Shown here: positions 14,401 through 22,985 of the stretch, one piece after another | Layout: every line of letters begins with the position of its first letter | How positions within the stretch are numbered: position 1 is the first letter of the stretch | Assembly (NCBI GenBank): GCA_017745115.1 | Contig: JAGIAA010000016.1 | Coordinates: 1-53,131 of the forward strand | Direction of reading: 5' to 3' | Source: Sphingobium sp. | GTDB lineage: Bacteria > Pseudomonadota > Alphaproteobacteria > Sphingomonadales > Sphingomonadaceae | Length of the DNA: 53,131 bases | The notes under the pieces: generated by a model | Told to the model about the DNA's origin: nothing | The model's database searches: none | What the model saw: the letters and a program-made list of their open reading frames with translations, nothing else | Translations under genes and position numbers: made by a program

Positions 14401-15555
14401 TCACAATAGCGCGCCTTCACGTCCGACCGCGCCCCCATAGAGGCGCGCATATAATTCAAACATCGTGCTTTCGTCAAAGCATTGCCCCGCCCGCCGCTGA
14501 TTGGCGAGACCGAGCTTCTCCCGCAACGGTCCTTCCGATGCAAGGCGCGCGAGCGCCCTGGCCAGCGCGGCATCGTCGCCGGGCGCAACGACAAAGGGCC
14601 GATTGCCCGCGGCAAGCATATCCGAGGCGTCGCCCGCGTCCGTCGCGATGATGGGCAGGCCCGCCGACATCGCCTCGATAAGCTTGCGGGGGTCCGGATC
14701 GCTTTCGGCAAGCAGGACGAACGCGTCGAGCGCGGCGAGATAGTCCTGCGCCCGCGGTAATGTTTCGGGAGCCAGGAGGTCACCGATCCCAAGCGCAGCC
14801 GCTCGCTTCGCCAGAATCGCCGCCTCCTGGGGCGCGTCGAGCAGCACGAGGCGAACACCGTCCTTGAGCGCCGACACGGCGCGGAGAAGCTGGTCGATCA
14901 TCTGGGGTGTCGCATCCTCGACGCTCGCGCCGACGATCAATCGCCCATCGGCTGCCAGGCCGGGAATTTCGCCGGCGAGGCGCGTCCCGGCATAGGCGGC
15001 GACGTCGATGCCGTCCGGGATCTGCTTCACATGACGGGCGGGTTCGTGCCACTGCTTGATGGCGATGTGGGCGAGGCGGCCGGTCGGCACGACCAGCGCG
15101 CGTGCCGCCGAAAGCGAGTAACGGCGGTAGATGTCACTGCCCAGTCCGAGCGGACCCACTGCGGTCAGGTCACTGCCGTCTTCGTGATGGATGAGCGGCG
15201 GGAGGCCCATCAGCAAGCCGAACAGGCGCTGGGTAATGACGCCGTCGATGGCGCCCCAACCGAAGCTCAGCACCAGGTCGTATCCGCGCATGAGCTGGGC
15301 CAGCGCGATGAAGCGGCCAGGGCCTCCCTCGGGGCCGAAGGTGGGTTGATCGAGGACTTGAACCGGGACCGCTGCACCGATGCCGGCGCGGGCAGCATCC
15401 GCCCCCCTCTCGGCGATCAGCAGGTCGTGCCGCGCCTTACCGCCCCAATGGTTCATCAGCTTGACGACACGCTTGTCCTTCGCGCTGCCGTCGAAGCGGC
15501 CGTGAAGCTGCAGGATCGAGAGCGGTCCGCTATCCTGACGCGCGCGTGCCATCAT
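14401..15555 (-). CDS. Glycosyltransferase, GT4-like
   Basis: A 384-residue GT-B type glycosyltransferase. N-terminal half: LSILQLHGRFDGSAKDKRVV and FSFGWGAIDG. C-terminal half: VKQIPDGID, then ESDPDPRKLIEAMSAGLPII with the E-x7-E pair, and ATDAGDASDML that binds the donor sugar nucleotide. It likely acts at the cytoplasmic face in envelope or capsule glycan building, but acceptor and donor are unknown. The start at 15555 (MMARAR) overlaps the stop of the upstream hydrolase gene (ATGA), so the two are coupled. A longer frame to 15972 is an antisense-type extension and is rejected. Confidence 0.85.
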   Translation of the reverse strand: MMARARQDSGPLSILQLHGRFDGSAKDKRVVKLMNHWGGKARHDLLIAERGADAARAGIGAAVPVQVLDQPTFGPEGGPGRFIALAQLMRGYDLVLSFGWGAIDGVITQRLFGLLMGLPPLIHHEDGSDLTAVGPLGLGSDIYRRYSLSAARALVVPTGRLAHIAIKQWHEPARHVKQIPDGIDVAAYAGTRLAGEIPGLAADGRLIVGASVEDATPQMIDQLLRAVSALKDGVRLVLLDAPQEAAILAKRAAALGIGDLLAPETLPRAQDYLAALDAFVLLAESDPDPRKLIEAMSAGLPIIATDAGDASDMLAAGNRPFVVAPGDDAALARALARLASEGPLREKLGLANQRRAGQCFDESTMFELYARLYGGAVGREGALL

Positions 15556-16430
15556 GACGCGACCGGAGCCTCTGCCGAGACCCGCTCCAGCAACCGATCG
15601 ATAGCGGCCGCCGCCTCGGACTCCTCCAGCGTGGGCGCATGCCCGACACGCGGCACCACCGCGAGATCCATGGACGGGACCTTCGCCTTCATGGCCGCGG
15701 CAGTTTCCGCCGAAAGAAGATCGCTTATGGCGCCGCGCACCAGCGACAGCGGCGCGCCTGACAAGGCTTCGAACGCCGGCCAGAGATCGACCCCGACCTC
15801 GCTGCCGGGAACGCGGAAAGGTTCGGCGATGCGCTGGTCGTAGTCGAGCACCATGCGCTTCTGGCTGTTGAGGCGATACAGCCGCTTGGCGAACCGCAGC
15901 CAGTCCTGCAGCCGCCATTTGGGATAGACGACGCCCTGCGCTTCGGCGAGCGCGCGCGCCGCATGCACCCATGTGGGCTGCGGCCCGCCGGTGCCGACGT
16001 GAGTCCTGATCCGCTCCAGGCCTGCGGGCGTGATTTCAGGCCCGATGTCATTGAGGAGCGCGCCTGCCATCACGCCGGGTCGGGTTGCAGCCAGCAGCAT
16101 CAGCATGATGCCGCCCAGCGACGTACCGATGCCGACGAACTTGGGTAGCGCCAATTCGTCGAGCAGCGCGATCAGATCCTGCAGATAGACGAGCGGCACA
16201 TAGGTCATCGGATCCTTGGCGTATGCGCTTTCGCCGCGCCCACGCAGCTCGACGCAGATGACGCGCCATTCGCCCGCCAGCCGATCGGCGATGGGCTCGA
16301 AATCACGGACATTGCGTGTCAGGCCCGGGATACAGAGGATCGGCGGGCGGTCGTCGCGCCCGGGATAATCCCGATAATGGAGGCGCAGATTGTCATGCGA
16401 CCACCAATATCTGTCCTCATAGGCCGCCAA
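15552..16430 (-). CDS. Alpha/beta hydrolase
   Basis: A 292-residue alpha/beta-hydrolase fold protein. Oxyanion strand ILCIPGLTRNVRDFEPIA is near residues 30-47; the nucleophile elbow GIGTSLGGI supplies the serine (G-x-S-x-G as GTSLG); the acid follows a later strand, and the histidine lies in VPRVGHAPTLEE near the C-terminus. It probably hydrolyses an ester or similar bond; the substrate is not known. I chose the TTG start at 16430 because AAAGGAAC lies just upstream and the family N-terminus (AAYEDRYWW) follows at once. ATG 16469 would overlap the divergent selO start. The stop overlaps the glycosyltransferase start. Confidence 0.85.
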   Translation of the reverse strand: MAAYEDRYWWSHDNLRLHYRDYPGRDDRPPILCIPGLTRNVRDFEPIADRLAGEWRVICVELRGRGESAYAKDPMTYVPLVYLQDLIALLDELALPKFVGIGTSLGGIMLMLLAATRPGVMAGALLNDIGPEITPAGLERIRTHVGTGGPQPTWVHAARALAEAQGVVYPKWRLQDWLRFAKRLYRLNSQKRMVLDYDQRIAEPFRVPGSEVGVDLWPAFEALSGAPLSLVRGAISDLLSAETAAAMKAKVPSMDLAVVPRVGHAPTLEESEAAAAIDRLLERVSAEAPVAS

Positions 16431-16467
16431 GCTTGTTCCTTTCCGTCCCCCGCTCCCATATTGCCGC

Positions 16468-17877
16468 ATGAACATGAGCCTGCAAGCTGACAATTACCGG
16501 CCGGAGACGGCCATCGACGAAATCGCCGATTTCATCGCCGATCCGGTTGTGCCGGCGGATTTTCCGCAGACGGTCTTGCGCTTTCGTAACGACCGCGCCG
16601 CCGCGACAGTGGGTCTCGCCAATCTGAGCGACACTGAGTGGGTCGCGCATTTCGGTCGGTTCGAGCCCTTGCCCGGCGCGCAGCCCGGGCCGCTGGCGCT
16701 GCGCTATCACGGCCACCAGTTCCGCGTGTACAATGCGGACCTCGGTGACGGGCGGGGCTTCACATACGCGCAATTGCGGGAATCGCGGGAAGCGGGCGGG
16801 CGCCTGCTGGACCTCGGCACCAAGGGATCGGGGCTGACGCCGTGGAGCCGAACGGCGGACGGGCGGCTGACGCTGAAGGGGGGCTTGCGGGAGATTCTGG
16901 CGACGGAAATGCTGGAGGCGCTGGGGGTGACCACCAGCAGGACTTTCTCGCTGATCGAAACCGGGGAGCAGCTGGTGCGCGGGGACGAGCCATCGCCGAC
17001 GCGCTCGGCCGTGCTGGTGCGGCTCAGCCACGGACACATTCGCATCGGCAGTTTTCAGCGGCTTTTCGCGCTGGGGCAGACCGAGAATCTGGGGCGGTTG
17101 GTGGACTACAGCCTCAACAATCTGCTTGCCGAAAAGCCGGGCTCAAACGCCGCCTTGAGCCTCCTGGAGGCCGTCGTTTTGCGCACGGCGGATCTCGCGG
17201 CGTCCTATATGGTCGCCGGATTCGTCCATGGCGTGCTCAACAGCGACAATATCGCCATCACCGGGGAGAGTTTCGACTACGGACCGTGGCGATTCACGCC
17301 CTATTGGAGCCCCGGATTCACCGCGGCCTATTTCGACCAGACGGGCCTCTACAGCTTCGCGCGGCAGGCCGAGGCGATCCACTGGGACGTGGCGCAGCTC
17401 GCCCACAGCCTGCAGGGTCTGGCCGAGATCGACGCGCTGGTCGAGATCCTGCGGCGCTTCCCGGCGATCTATGAAGAGCGGCTGATCGCCCGCTTCCTGT
17501 GGCGTGCGGGCTACGATGCGCCCGACGAGGTCACGGCGCGCGGCTTCGTGGAGGCGGCCGTCATCGCCTTGCGTAGTGGCGAGATGCTCATCGACCGCTT
17601 CTTCCTCGACGTGCGGCGGGGGATGCTTCCGGCCGACGCCTATTCCGGCGAGGCATGGAACAAGGTGCGGCTGGCGATGGCCGCGCTCACACCCACGACC
17701 GGCGCCCTCGATCATGCCTACTGGTCCAGCAAGACGCCATGCTCGATGCACATCGACGAGGTCGAGGCGATCTGGGCGGCGATTGCGGAGCGGGACGACT
17801 GGCAGCCGCTGCACGACAAGGTCGCGGCGGTGCGCGAGATGGGCGCGGCGCATGGGCGGGCGCTACGCCCTTATTGA
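16468..17877 (+). CDS. selO: Protein adenylyltransferase SelO (YdiU family)
   Basis: A 469-residue pseudokinase-fold enzyme of the SelO/YdiU family that transfers AMP from ATP to proteins, mainly in redox stress. Diagnostic stretches are ALRYHGHQFRVYN near residues 75-87, GTKGSGLTPWSRTADGRLT, the glycine-rich nucleotide site, and the catalytic HGVLNSDNIAITGESFDYG near 256-274 with the metal-binding aspartates. Length equals that of E. coli YdiU (478). Start ATG 16468, or ATG 16474 two codons later. The divergent hydrolase starts 37 bases away. No selenocysteine or C-terminal cysteine is seen, as in most bacterial homologues. Confidence 0.93.
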   Translation: MNMSLQADNYRPETAIDEIADFIADPVVPADFPQTVLRFRNDRAAATVGLANLSDTEWVAHFGRFEPLPGAQPGPLALRYHGHQFRVYNADLGDGRGFTYAQLRESREAGGRLLDLGTKGSGLTPWSRTADGRLTLKGGLREILATEMLEALGVTTSRTFSLIETGEQLVRGDEPSPTRSAVLVRLSHGHIRIGSFQRLFALGQTENLGRLVDYSLNNLLAEKPGSNAALSLLEAVVLRTADLAASYMVAGFVHGVLNSDNIAITGESFDYGPWRFTPYWSPGFTAAYFDQTGLYSFARQAEAIHWDVAQLAHSLQGLAEIDALVEILRRFPAIYEERLIARFLWRAGYDAPDEVTARGFVEAAVIALRSGEMLIDRFFLDVRRGMLPADAYSGEAWNKVRLAMAALTPTTGALDHAYWSSKTPCSMHIDEVEAIWAAIAERDDWQPLHDKVAAVREMGAAHGRALRPY

Positions 17878-18184
17878 GCAGGTCGCGGCGGACGGACGCG
17901 CTATAGGGTCAAGGGTCAGGCGCGTGCTGGATGTCTGTTTGCGTTTGATCCGGGCGCCTCATGACCCGGAAGGCGACCCGCATGGATGTTCGCCCCCGCG
18001 GAGGCCTCCGTGAAATCTTCCGCTCCAGCCCCGTCGCGGCGCGGGTCTGGCCTGATCGGCCGACGCAGCTTTCACTCACGCCAAAAGATCGTATAGTATA
18101 CCGAAATCACTGAAATGGTATCTCCCCTTGACTCAATATGACCCTACGCCCGCCGTACGACCTCGCCCTTCGAAGGGGCAGACG
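17878..18184. other. Intergenic region before the GntR gene
   Basis: About 300 bases. The first two thirds is G+C rich and shows no gene that I can support. The last 100 bases are A+T richer and hold the palindrome at 18088-18104, a likely regulator-binding site, plus the GntR ribosome-binding region. A TTG at 18128 could be an earlier GntR start. Confidence 0.5.
18088..18104. promoter_or_regulatory. Likely autoregulatory GntR site, degenerate
   Basis: GTATA-G-TATAC (18091-18101) is a perfect palindrome and fits the GT-N7-AC pattern usual for FCD-type GntR proteins. The left arm ATCGTAT is one base off the ATCATAT arm of the five operators found in the cluster; the right arm differs more. 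Confidence 0.4.
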
Positions 18185-18835
18185 ATGGTGGCGCACGCCT
18201 ATGAGCATCTGCTGACGAAGCTCATGAGCCTCGAGATCGCGCCTGGCGAACGTATCGCGATCGACACGATTGCGCGCCAGCTAGGCATCTCCCAGACGCC
18301 GGTTCGCGAAGCGCTGAGCCAGCTCGAAGCCGAGAAGCTCGTCTCCAAAATGACGAACGTGGGATACCGAGCGAGCCCGCAAATGTCGCGCAAGGAAGTG
18401 CGTGATCTGTATATGCTGCGGCAGTTGATCGAGCCCTATGCGGCTGCACGTGCAGCCGAAGCCATGACGGATGACGCGATCGCAATCCTCCAGGAAATCG
18501 ACCGGGACATGTCCGGCGTCGAATCCGGCGACGCGCATGCCTTTTCGCGCTTCGCGGAAAGCGACGCGACGCTACACCGCCTGATCGCGGAGGGCAGCGG
18601 AAATCGCCTGATCGCGGACACCATCGAGCGATTGCATGCGCACATTCACATCTTTCGCGCGCTTTATCGCACGAACGCGCCGCACGAAGCCGCTGCAGAA
18701 CACCGCCTGATCATAGACGCGCTGGTTGCACATGATCCGGACGCCGCAGAAAGGGCGGTTCGCCTTCATCTGGAACGTTCCCAGCAGCGCATGGACGACG
18801 TTCTGGCAAGCGATTTCGAAGCTACCGATATTTGA
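18185..18835 (+). CDS. GntR-family regulator, FadR/FCD type
   Basis: A 216-residue transcription factor. Residues 1-65 are a winged helix-turn-helix: EIAPGERIAIDTIARQLGIS then QTPVREALSQLEAEKL. Residues 75-205 are an all-helical FCD ligand domain with likely metal ligands in SDATLHRLI, AEHRLIIDAL and VRLHLERS. FCD regulators usually sense small organic acids and repress neighbouring catabolic genes. ATG 18185 has AAGGGGC about six bases upstream; TTG 18128 would add 19 residues without a ribosome site. A palindrome at 18088-18104 lies before it, and five matching operators lie before the transcription units downstream, so it is the obvious controller of the cluster. Confidence 0.9.
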   Translation: MVAHAYEHLLTKLMSLEIAPGERIAIDTIARQLGISQTPVREALSQLEAEKLVSKMTNVGYRASPQMSRKEVRDLYMLRQLIEPYAAARAAEAMTDDAIAILQEIDRDMSGVESGDAHAFSRFAESDATLHRLIAEGSGNRLIADTIERLHAHIHIFRALYRTNAPHEAAAEHRLIIDALVAHDPDAAERAVRLHLERSQQRMDDVLASDFEATDI

Positions 18836-18859
18836 CGGAGTAATTCGCGTGCCGCGCGC

Positions 18860-18905
18860 TTGACACGCCATATTCCCGGCCGTACCAAATCATATATGAT
18901 ATGAA
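18860..18905 (+). promoter_or_regulatory. Promoter and operator of the amidohydrolase operon
   Basis: TTGACA at 18860-18865 is a full -35 consensus. The operator ATCATAT-ATG-ATATGAA at 18889-18905 is one base off a perfect inverted repeat. Its inner ATCATATATGAT is itself palindromic. It ends 15 bases before the GTG start at 18921. Confidence 0.65.
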
Positions 18906-18920
18906 ATGGAGAGGCAGTCT

Positions 18921-20324
18921 GTGCGGCTTGCTCAGCTCAATCGATGCGCCCTTCGGGCATTTTTCGGCGTGGCATCACTGGCATTTGCGACAGCGGCGAG
19001 TCCCCCCTTGGCGCGAACCATCGTGCTACAGCATTTCACGCTGATCGATGGGACGGGCGCTCCTCCTGCTTCCGATCAGTCGTTGATCATCGTCGATGGC
19101 CGCATCTCTTGGGTGGGGCCTTCCAAAAAGCTGAAGGTGCCGACAGGCGCGACCCCGCAGAACCTGCGCGGTAAATTCGTAATGCCGGGCATCATCGACA
19201 GCCACGTCCACTTGGGACTGGTCGATGGCATCGACCAGAATTTTCCCAAATATTACAACAGGCAAAACGTCGAGCGGCAACTGAGACTCTATGCCGCCTA
19301 TGGCGTAACATCGGTCTACACGCTTGGCACCGACGGCGACGAAATCCACGATGTCATCGCCGATCAGCATCGAAACGGCCCGGGCGACGAGGCGCGCGTC
19401 TACACGGCGGGACGCGGCGTCGTCTTCAAGGGAAGCTACGGCGGCGTGGTCGGGCTTGAACAGTCGGTCGCGACACCGGCTGAAGCCGCTGAGATGGTGG
19501 CGCGCGAAGCGTCCAAGGGCGACGACTTCATCAAGCTCTGGATGGACGACGAATTCGGCTCGCTCAGCGAACGCATGCCCTATTCGATCAGCGCATCCGT
19601 AATCGATGCGGCGCACAAGGCCGGAAAGAAGACGGCGGCGCATATTTTTTACTACGACAATGCCGCCGAACTTACGCGGGAAGGCGTGGACGCGTTCATG
19701 CACCAGGTTCGCGACCGGCGTGCCGATCCGACGCTCGCGCAATCGATGAAGGCGCGGGGGACGTGGCAGCTCGCCTCGACCCTCAGCCGCGAGGCGTCCT
19801 TCACTTATCAGCTGCTGCCGTTCGTCGACGACCCCTTCTTCTATCGCGGCGTGGCGCCCGAAACGATTGCAGCGCTCAAGGCGCCGGAACGCCAGAAGCG
19901 CCTGGCAACGGCGCCCAATTTTCCGAAGTACCCGGAGGCGCTCCGCAACGCGATGGCTAATCTCGCGACCGAAGCAAGGAACGGCGTCAGCTATGGCATG
20001 GGGACCGACAGCGGCCCGTCCGCCAGATTTCCAGGCTATTTCGCGCATTGGGAGCTGGAGTTGATGGTGCAGGCGGGACTGACCCCGCTACAGGCGATCA
20101 CCGCGGCCACCGGAACCAACGCCAAGTTTCTGCCGGCCAACGAGGCCGGGACGATCGTCAAGGGCAAATGGGCAGACCTGCTCGTCCTTGACCGCAACCC
20201 GCTCGCGGACATTCGCAACACGCGCATGATTAACACAGTGTTCGTCGCCGGCCGCAAGGTGTCGACGATCTGGCAGACCTGTGTCGGCCGCCCCGCGGGC
20301 GCATGCTCCGGACCTGCCAAGTGA
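18921..20324 (+). CDS. Exported metal-dependent amidohydrolase
   Basis: A 467-residue protein of the amidohydrolase superfamily (imidazolonepropionase/prolidase-like branch). A signal peptide spans about residues 1-31. Metal-site motifs in order: GIIDSHVHLG, the lysine in GDDFIKLWMDD, AAHIFYYDN, AFMHQVRD and GMGTDSGPS. This set implies hydrolysis of a C-N or ester bond in the periplasm. I prefer GTG 18921 because GGAGAGG lies six bases upstream and the signal peptide then starts correctly; ATG 18906 in the same frame is possible but has no ribosome site. It is the first gene of a six-gene operon running to 27092, with the GntR-type operator directly before it. Confidence 0.85.
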   Translation: MRLAQLNRCALRAFFGVASLAFATAASPPLARTIVLQHFTLIDGTGAPPASDQSLIIVDGRISWVGPSKKLKVPTGATPQNLRGKFVMPGIIDSHVHLGLVDGIDQNFPKYYNRQNVERQLRLYAAYGVTSVYTLGTDGDEIHDVIADQHRNGPGDEARVYTAGRGVVFKGSYGGVVGLEQSVATPAEAAEMVAREASKGDDFIKLWMDDEFGSLSERMPYSISASVIDAAHKAGKKTAAHIFYYDNAAELTREGVDAFMHQVRDRRADPTLAQSMKARGTWQLASTLSREASFTYQLLPFVDDPFFYRGVAPETIAALKAPERQKRLATAPNFPKYPEALRNAMANLATEARNGVSYGMGTDSGPSARFPGYFAHWELELMVQAGLTPLQAITAATGTNAKFLPANEAGTIVKGKWADLLVLDRNPLADIRNTRMINTVFVAGRKVSTIWQTCVGRPAGACSGPAK

Positions 20325-21637
20325 CCACCGAGCCCGTGCCGCATCCTGCCGTCGCTCCCGCACGGGCCACGCGCATCCGCTATGCGGTGCTTGCATTCGT
20401 GATCGCCGCCTATTTCATAACCTATCTCGACCGCGTCCTGCTCTCGGTCGCGACGCCGTTCATCGAGCGCGAGTTCGGTTTCGACACCGTCACCATGGGC
20501 TGGGTGCTGTTTTGCTACAGCATCGCCTATGCATTGTTCCAGATTCCCGGGGGTTGGTTCGGCGACCGGGTTGGCCCGCGCCTCGCACTGACCTGCGTGG
20601 TGATCTGGTGGTCCGGCTTCACGGCGCTGACGACCTTGTCCTGGTCAGCCGCCTCGATGGGCGTCGCCCTTTTTCTCATCGGGATGGGGGAAGCCGGGTC
20701 CTTCCCGATCTCCAACCGTGCACTTTCGCGCTGGATGCTGCCGTCCGAACGCGCCATCGCGCAAGGTGCAACCCATGCGGGCTCGCGTTCCGCTGCAACG
20801 GTCACCCCCGTCCTGGTGGTTGCGCTGATCGGCGCGTCATCGCTCGGGTGGCGACTGCCATTCCTGATCTTCGCGGTCGTCGGGATCGTGTGGGCGATCG
20901 CCTGGTATGCATATTACCGCAATTCGCCCGGCGAACATCGCGCGACCAACGACGCGGAACGGTCGCAGATTGCCGGCGCCCTGGGCGCATTCAAGTCCGG
21001 CAAGCGCCGCGTTCCGTGGAAGCAGATATTGTCGAAGCCGCAGATGTGGCTGCTGGGCGCGATGTATTTTTGCTACGCTTATGACATCGGCACCTTCCTC
21101 AGCTGGTTTCCCAAATATCTCAACGCGGCGCGCGGCATCGAGCTTGCCAGCATGGGTCTGTTCGCGAGCGTGCCGTTCTTCGCCGGCCTGCTCGGCGACA
21201 TCTCGGGCGGGTTGGTCTCGGACTCGTTGCTCAAGCGCACCGGCAACGTGAAGTTGGCGCGCCGGCTCGTCCTTGTAGTCGGGTTCTGGACGTCGGCAGT
21301 CGCCGTGCTGCTCGCGGCGTTCAGCGCGGACCCGATCATCAGCATCGCCTGGTTCTCGCTCGCGCTCTTTGCTCTCGAACTCACCGTTGGCGTGTCCTGG
21401 GCAATTACGCTCGACGTCGGAGGCGAGTTCGCCGGCTCGGTCTCGGCCGTGATGAATACGCTGGGTAATCTCGGCGCGGCAATCGCCGTCGCCCTCACCG
21501 CCTGGCTGGCGTCGCGCTTCGGGTGGACCTCGGCATTCGCGGTCATCGCCGGTCTGGCCATCGCCGCCGGTCTGCTGGCGCTCACAGTCGATGCGTCGCG
21601 CCGCTTCTATCGAGATGAGGAGGAACTCTCCGCATGA
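20303..21637 (+). CDS. MFS transporter, anion:cation symporter family (first)
   Basis: A 444-residue permease with twelve hydrophobic helices. The first helix is YAVLAFVIAAYFITYLDRV, with the YLDR motif of the ACS family, followed by GGWFGDRVGPR, the MFS A-motif between helices 2 and 3. ACS members import organic anions such as hexuronates, galactonate, tartrate and phthalates with protons across the inner membrane. ATG 20303 overlaps the amidohydrolase gene by 22 bases; GTG 20321 would overlap its stop as GTGA and is an equally good start. Position in the operon suggests uptake of a product made by the exported enzymes. Confidence 0.92.
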   Translation: MLRTCQVTTEPVPHPAVAPARATRIRYAVLAFVIAAYFITYLDRVLLSVATPFIEREFGFDTVTMGWVLFCYSIAYALFQIPGGWFGDRVGPRLALTCVVIWWSGFTALTTLSWSAASMGVALFLIGMGEAGSFPISNRALSRWMLPSERAIAQGATHAGSRSAATVTPVLVVALIGASSLGWRLPFLIFAVVGIVWAIAWYAYYRNSPGEHRATNDAERSQIAGALGAFKSGKRRVPWKQILSKPQMWLLGAMYFCYAYDIGTFLSWFPKYLNAARGIELASMGLFASVPFFAGLLGDISGGLVSDSLLKRTGNVKLARRLVLVVGFWTSAVAVLLAAFSADPIISIAWFSLALFALELTVGVSWAITLDVGGEFAGSVSAVMNTLGNLGAAIAVALTAWLASRFGWTSAFAVIAGLAIAAGLLALTVDASRRFYRDEEELSA

Positions 21638-21726
21638 CGCCGTGTCGTCCCCTACCGCCGCGTCCAGCCCGGCCGCGCTCCGCTGGATACCCCGGTCCAT
21701 TTCAATGAATAGCAAAGCAAAACCAA

Positions 21727-22965
21727 GTGAGTGAATTCATCAATATGTTCGGCGCGCTGCGCCTTCCTCGCACGATCCTGTTCGGACCGGGGCAACGCGC
21801 CGCCCTGGGATCGATCACGCACCGTATTGCGCAGCGGGTGCTGGTGTGCACCGATCAGCGGCAGGCGTCTCAGCCCGAATTCGCGGCAATGCTCGCCGAC
21901 CTCGCAGCGCATGATGTCGAAACACAGGTGTTTGACGGGACGATCCCGGATCTGCCGCTCGCGTCGATCGAGAGCTGCATCGCCGACCTCTCTGGGACCG
22001 TATTCGACGCAGTCATCGGTGTCGGTGGCGGCAGTTCAATGGACATGGCGAAAGTGATCGCGGTGCTGCTTACGCACGGCGGAAGCGCGCGCGACTATTA
22101 TGGCGAATTCGCGGTACCAGGCCCCATCCTTCCCCTGATCGCGATCCCGACCACTTCGGGAACCGGGTCGGAGGTGACCCCGGTGGCGGTAATTTCCGAT
22201 GAAGAACGCGGAGCCAAGATCGGCATCGCAAGCCCGTATCTGATCCCGCAAATCGCGATCTGCGATCCCGAGCTGACGGTCAGCTGCCCGCCGTCGCTCA
22301 CAGCCGTCTCCGGCGCCGATGCGCTCACGCATGCCGTCGAAGCCTTCACGACGCTCGCACGCCCCATGGACGCGCTGATGAGCGAGCAACACGTGTTTGT
22401 CGGCAAGAACGTGCTCTCCGATCATTTCGCGAAGCTCGCCGTGACGAACCTGTTCAAATATCTCGAGCGGGCGTTTCGCGACGGCAACGACGCCGAAGCG
22501 CGCGAGGGCGTCATGCTTGCCGCCCTCGCAGCGGGGTGCGCATTCGGCACCGCCGGAACGGCGGCCGCGCACGCGCTGCAATATCCGGTCGGCAATCTGA
22601 CGCACACGGCGCACGGCGCAGGCGTCGCAACGCTTCTCCCGTACGTCATGCAGTTCAATCGTCCGGCGTGCCCGGAGACCTTCGCCGAACTCGCCGACGC
22701 GATCGGAATCTCCGCCGACCAGAATGTCGATCAGCGTGGGCAAGCGTTCATCGACGCAGTGGCCGACCTGCTCGACCGCATCGGAATCCCACCGACGCTC
22801 GCCGCGCTCGGCCTGCGTGTGGAGCAGCAGGACCATGTCGCCGAATATTCGCTGAATGCGGCGCGCCTGATCAAGAACAACCCGCGCCCGCTGGATCTCG
22901 CTGCCATGCAGGCAATCACGCGCGCCGCGTTCACCGGCGACCGCGCGTCACTTACCGCCATCTGA
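21727..22965 (+). CDS. Iron-containing alcohol dehydrogenase / maleylacetate reductase-like
   Basis: A 412-residue group III dehydrogenase. The NAD(P) site is GVGGGSSMDMAK near residues 98-109; TTSGTGSEVTPV follows near 141-152; metal ligands are in DALTHAVEAF, HALQYPVGN and HTAHGAGV, so the iron/zinc site looks complete. It could oxidise an alcohol or reduce a keto acid such as maleylacetate; the subfamily cannot be fixed by eye. No signal peptide: cytoplasmic. Start is GTG 21727 (in frame ATG 21745); neither has a strong ribosome site. The 89-base gap after the MFS gene holds no operator, so it stays in the operon. Confidence 0.9.
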   Translation: MSEFINMFGALRLPRTILFGPGQRAALGSITHRIAQRVLVCTDQRQASQPEFAAMLADLAAHDVETQVFDGTIPDLPLASIESCIADLSGTVFDAVIGVGGGSSMDMAKVIAVLLTHGGSARDYYGEFAVPGPILPLIAIPTTSGTGSEVTPVAVISDEERGAKIGIASPYLIPQIAICDPELTVSCPPSLTAVSGADALTHAVEAFTTLARPMDALMSEQHVFVGKNVLSDHFAKLAVTNLFKYLERAFRDGNDAEAREGVMLAALAAGCAFGTAGTAAAHALQYPVGNLTHTAHGAGVATLLPYVMQFNRPACPETFAELADAIGISADQNVDQRGQAFIDAVADLLDRIGIPPTLAALGLRVEQQDHVAEYSLNAARLIKNNPRPLDLAAMQAITRAAFTGDRASLTAI

Positions 22966-22985
22966 ACAACGGACCCGCTGTGACC

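Noticed and set aside
12979..14409. 476-codon plus-strand frame
   Set aside because: Shadow of the nitronate-monooxygenase-like gene in high-G+C DNA; no family features.
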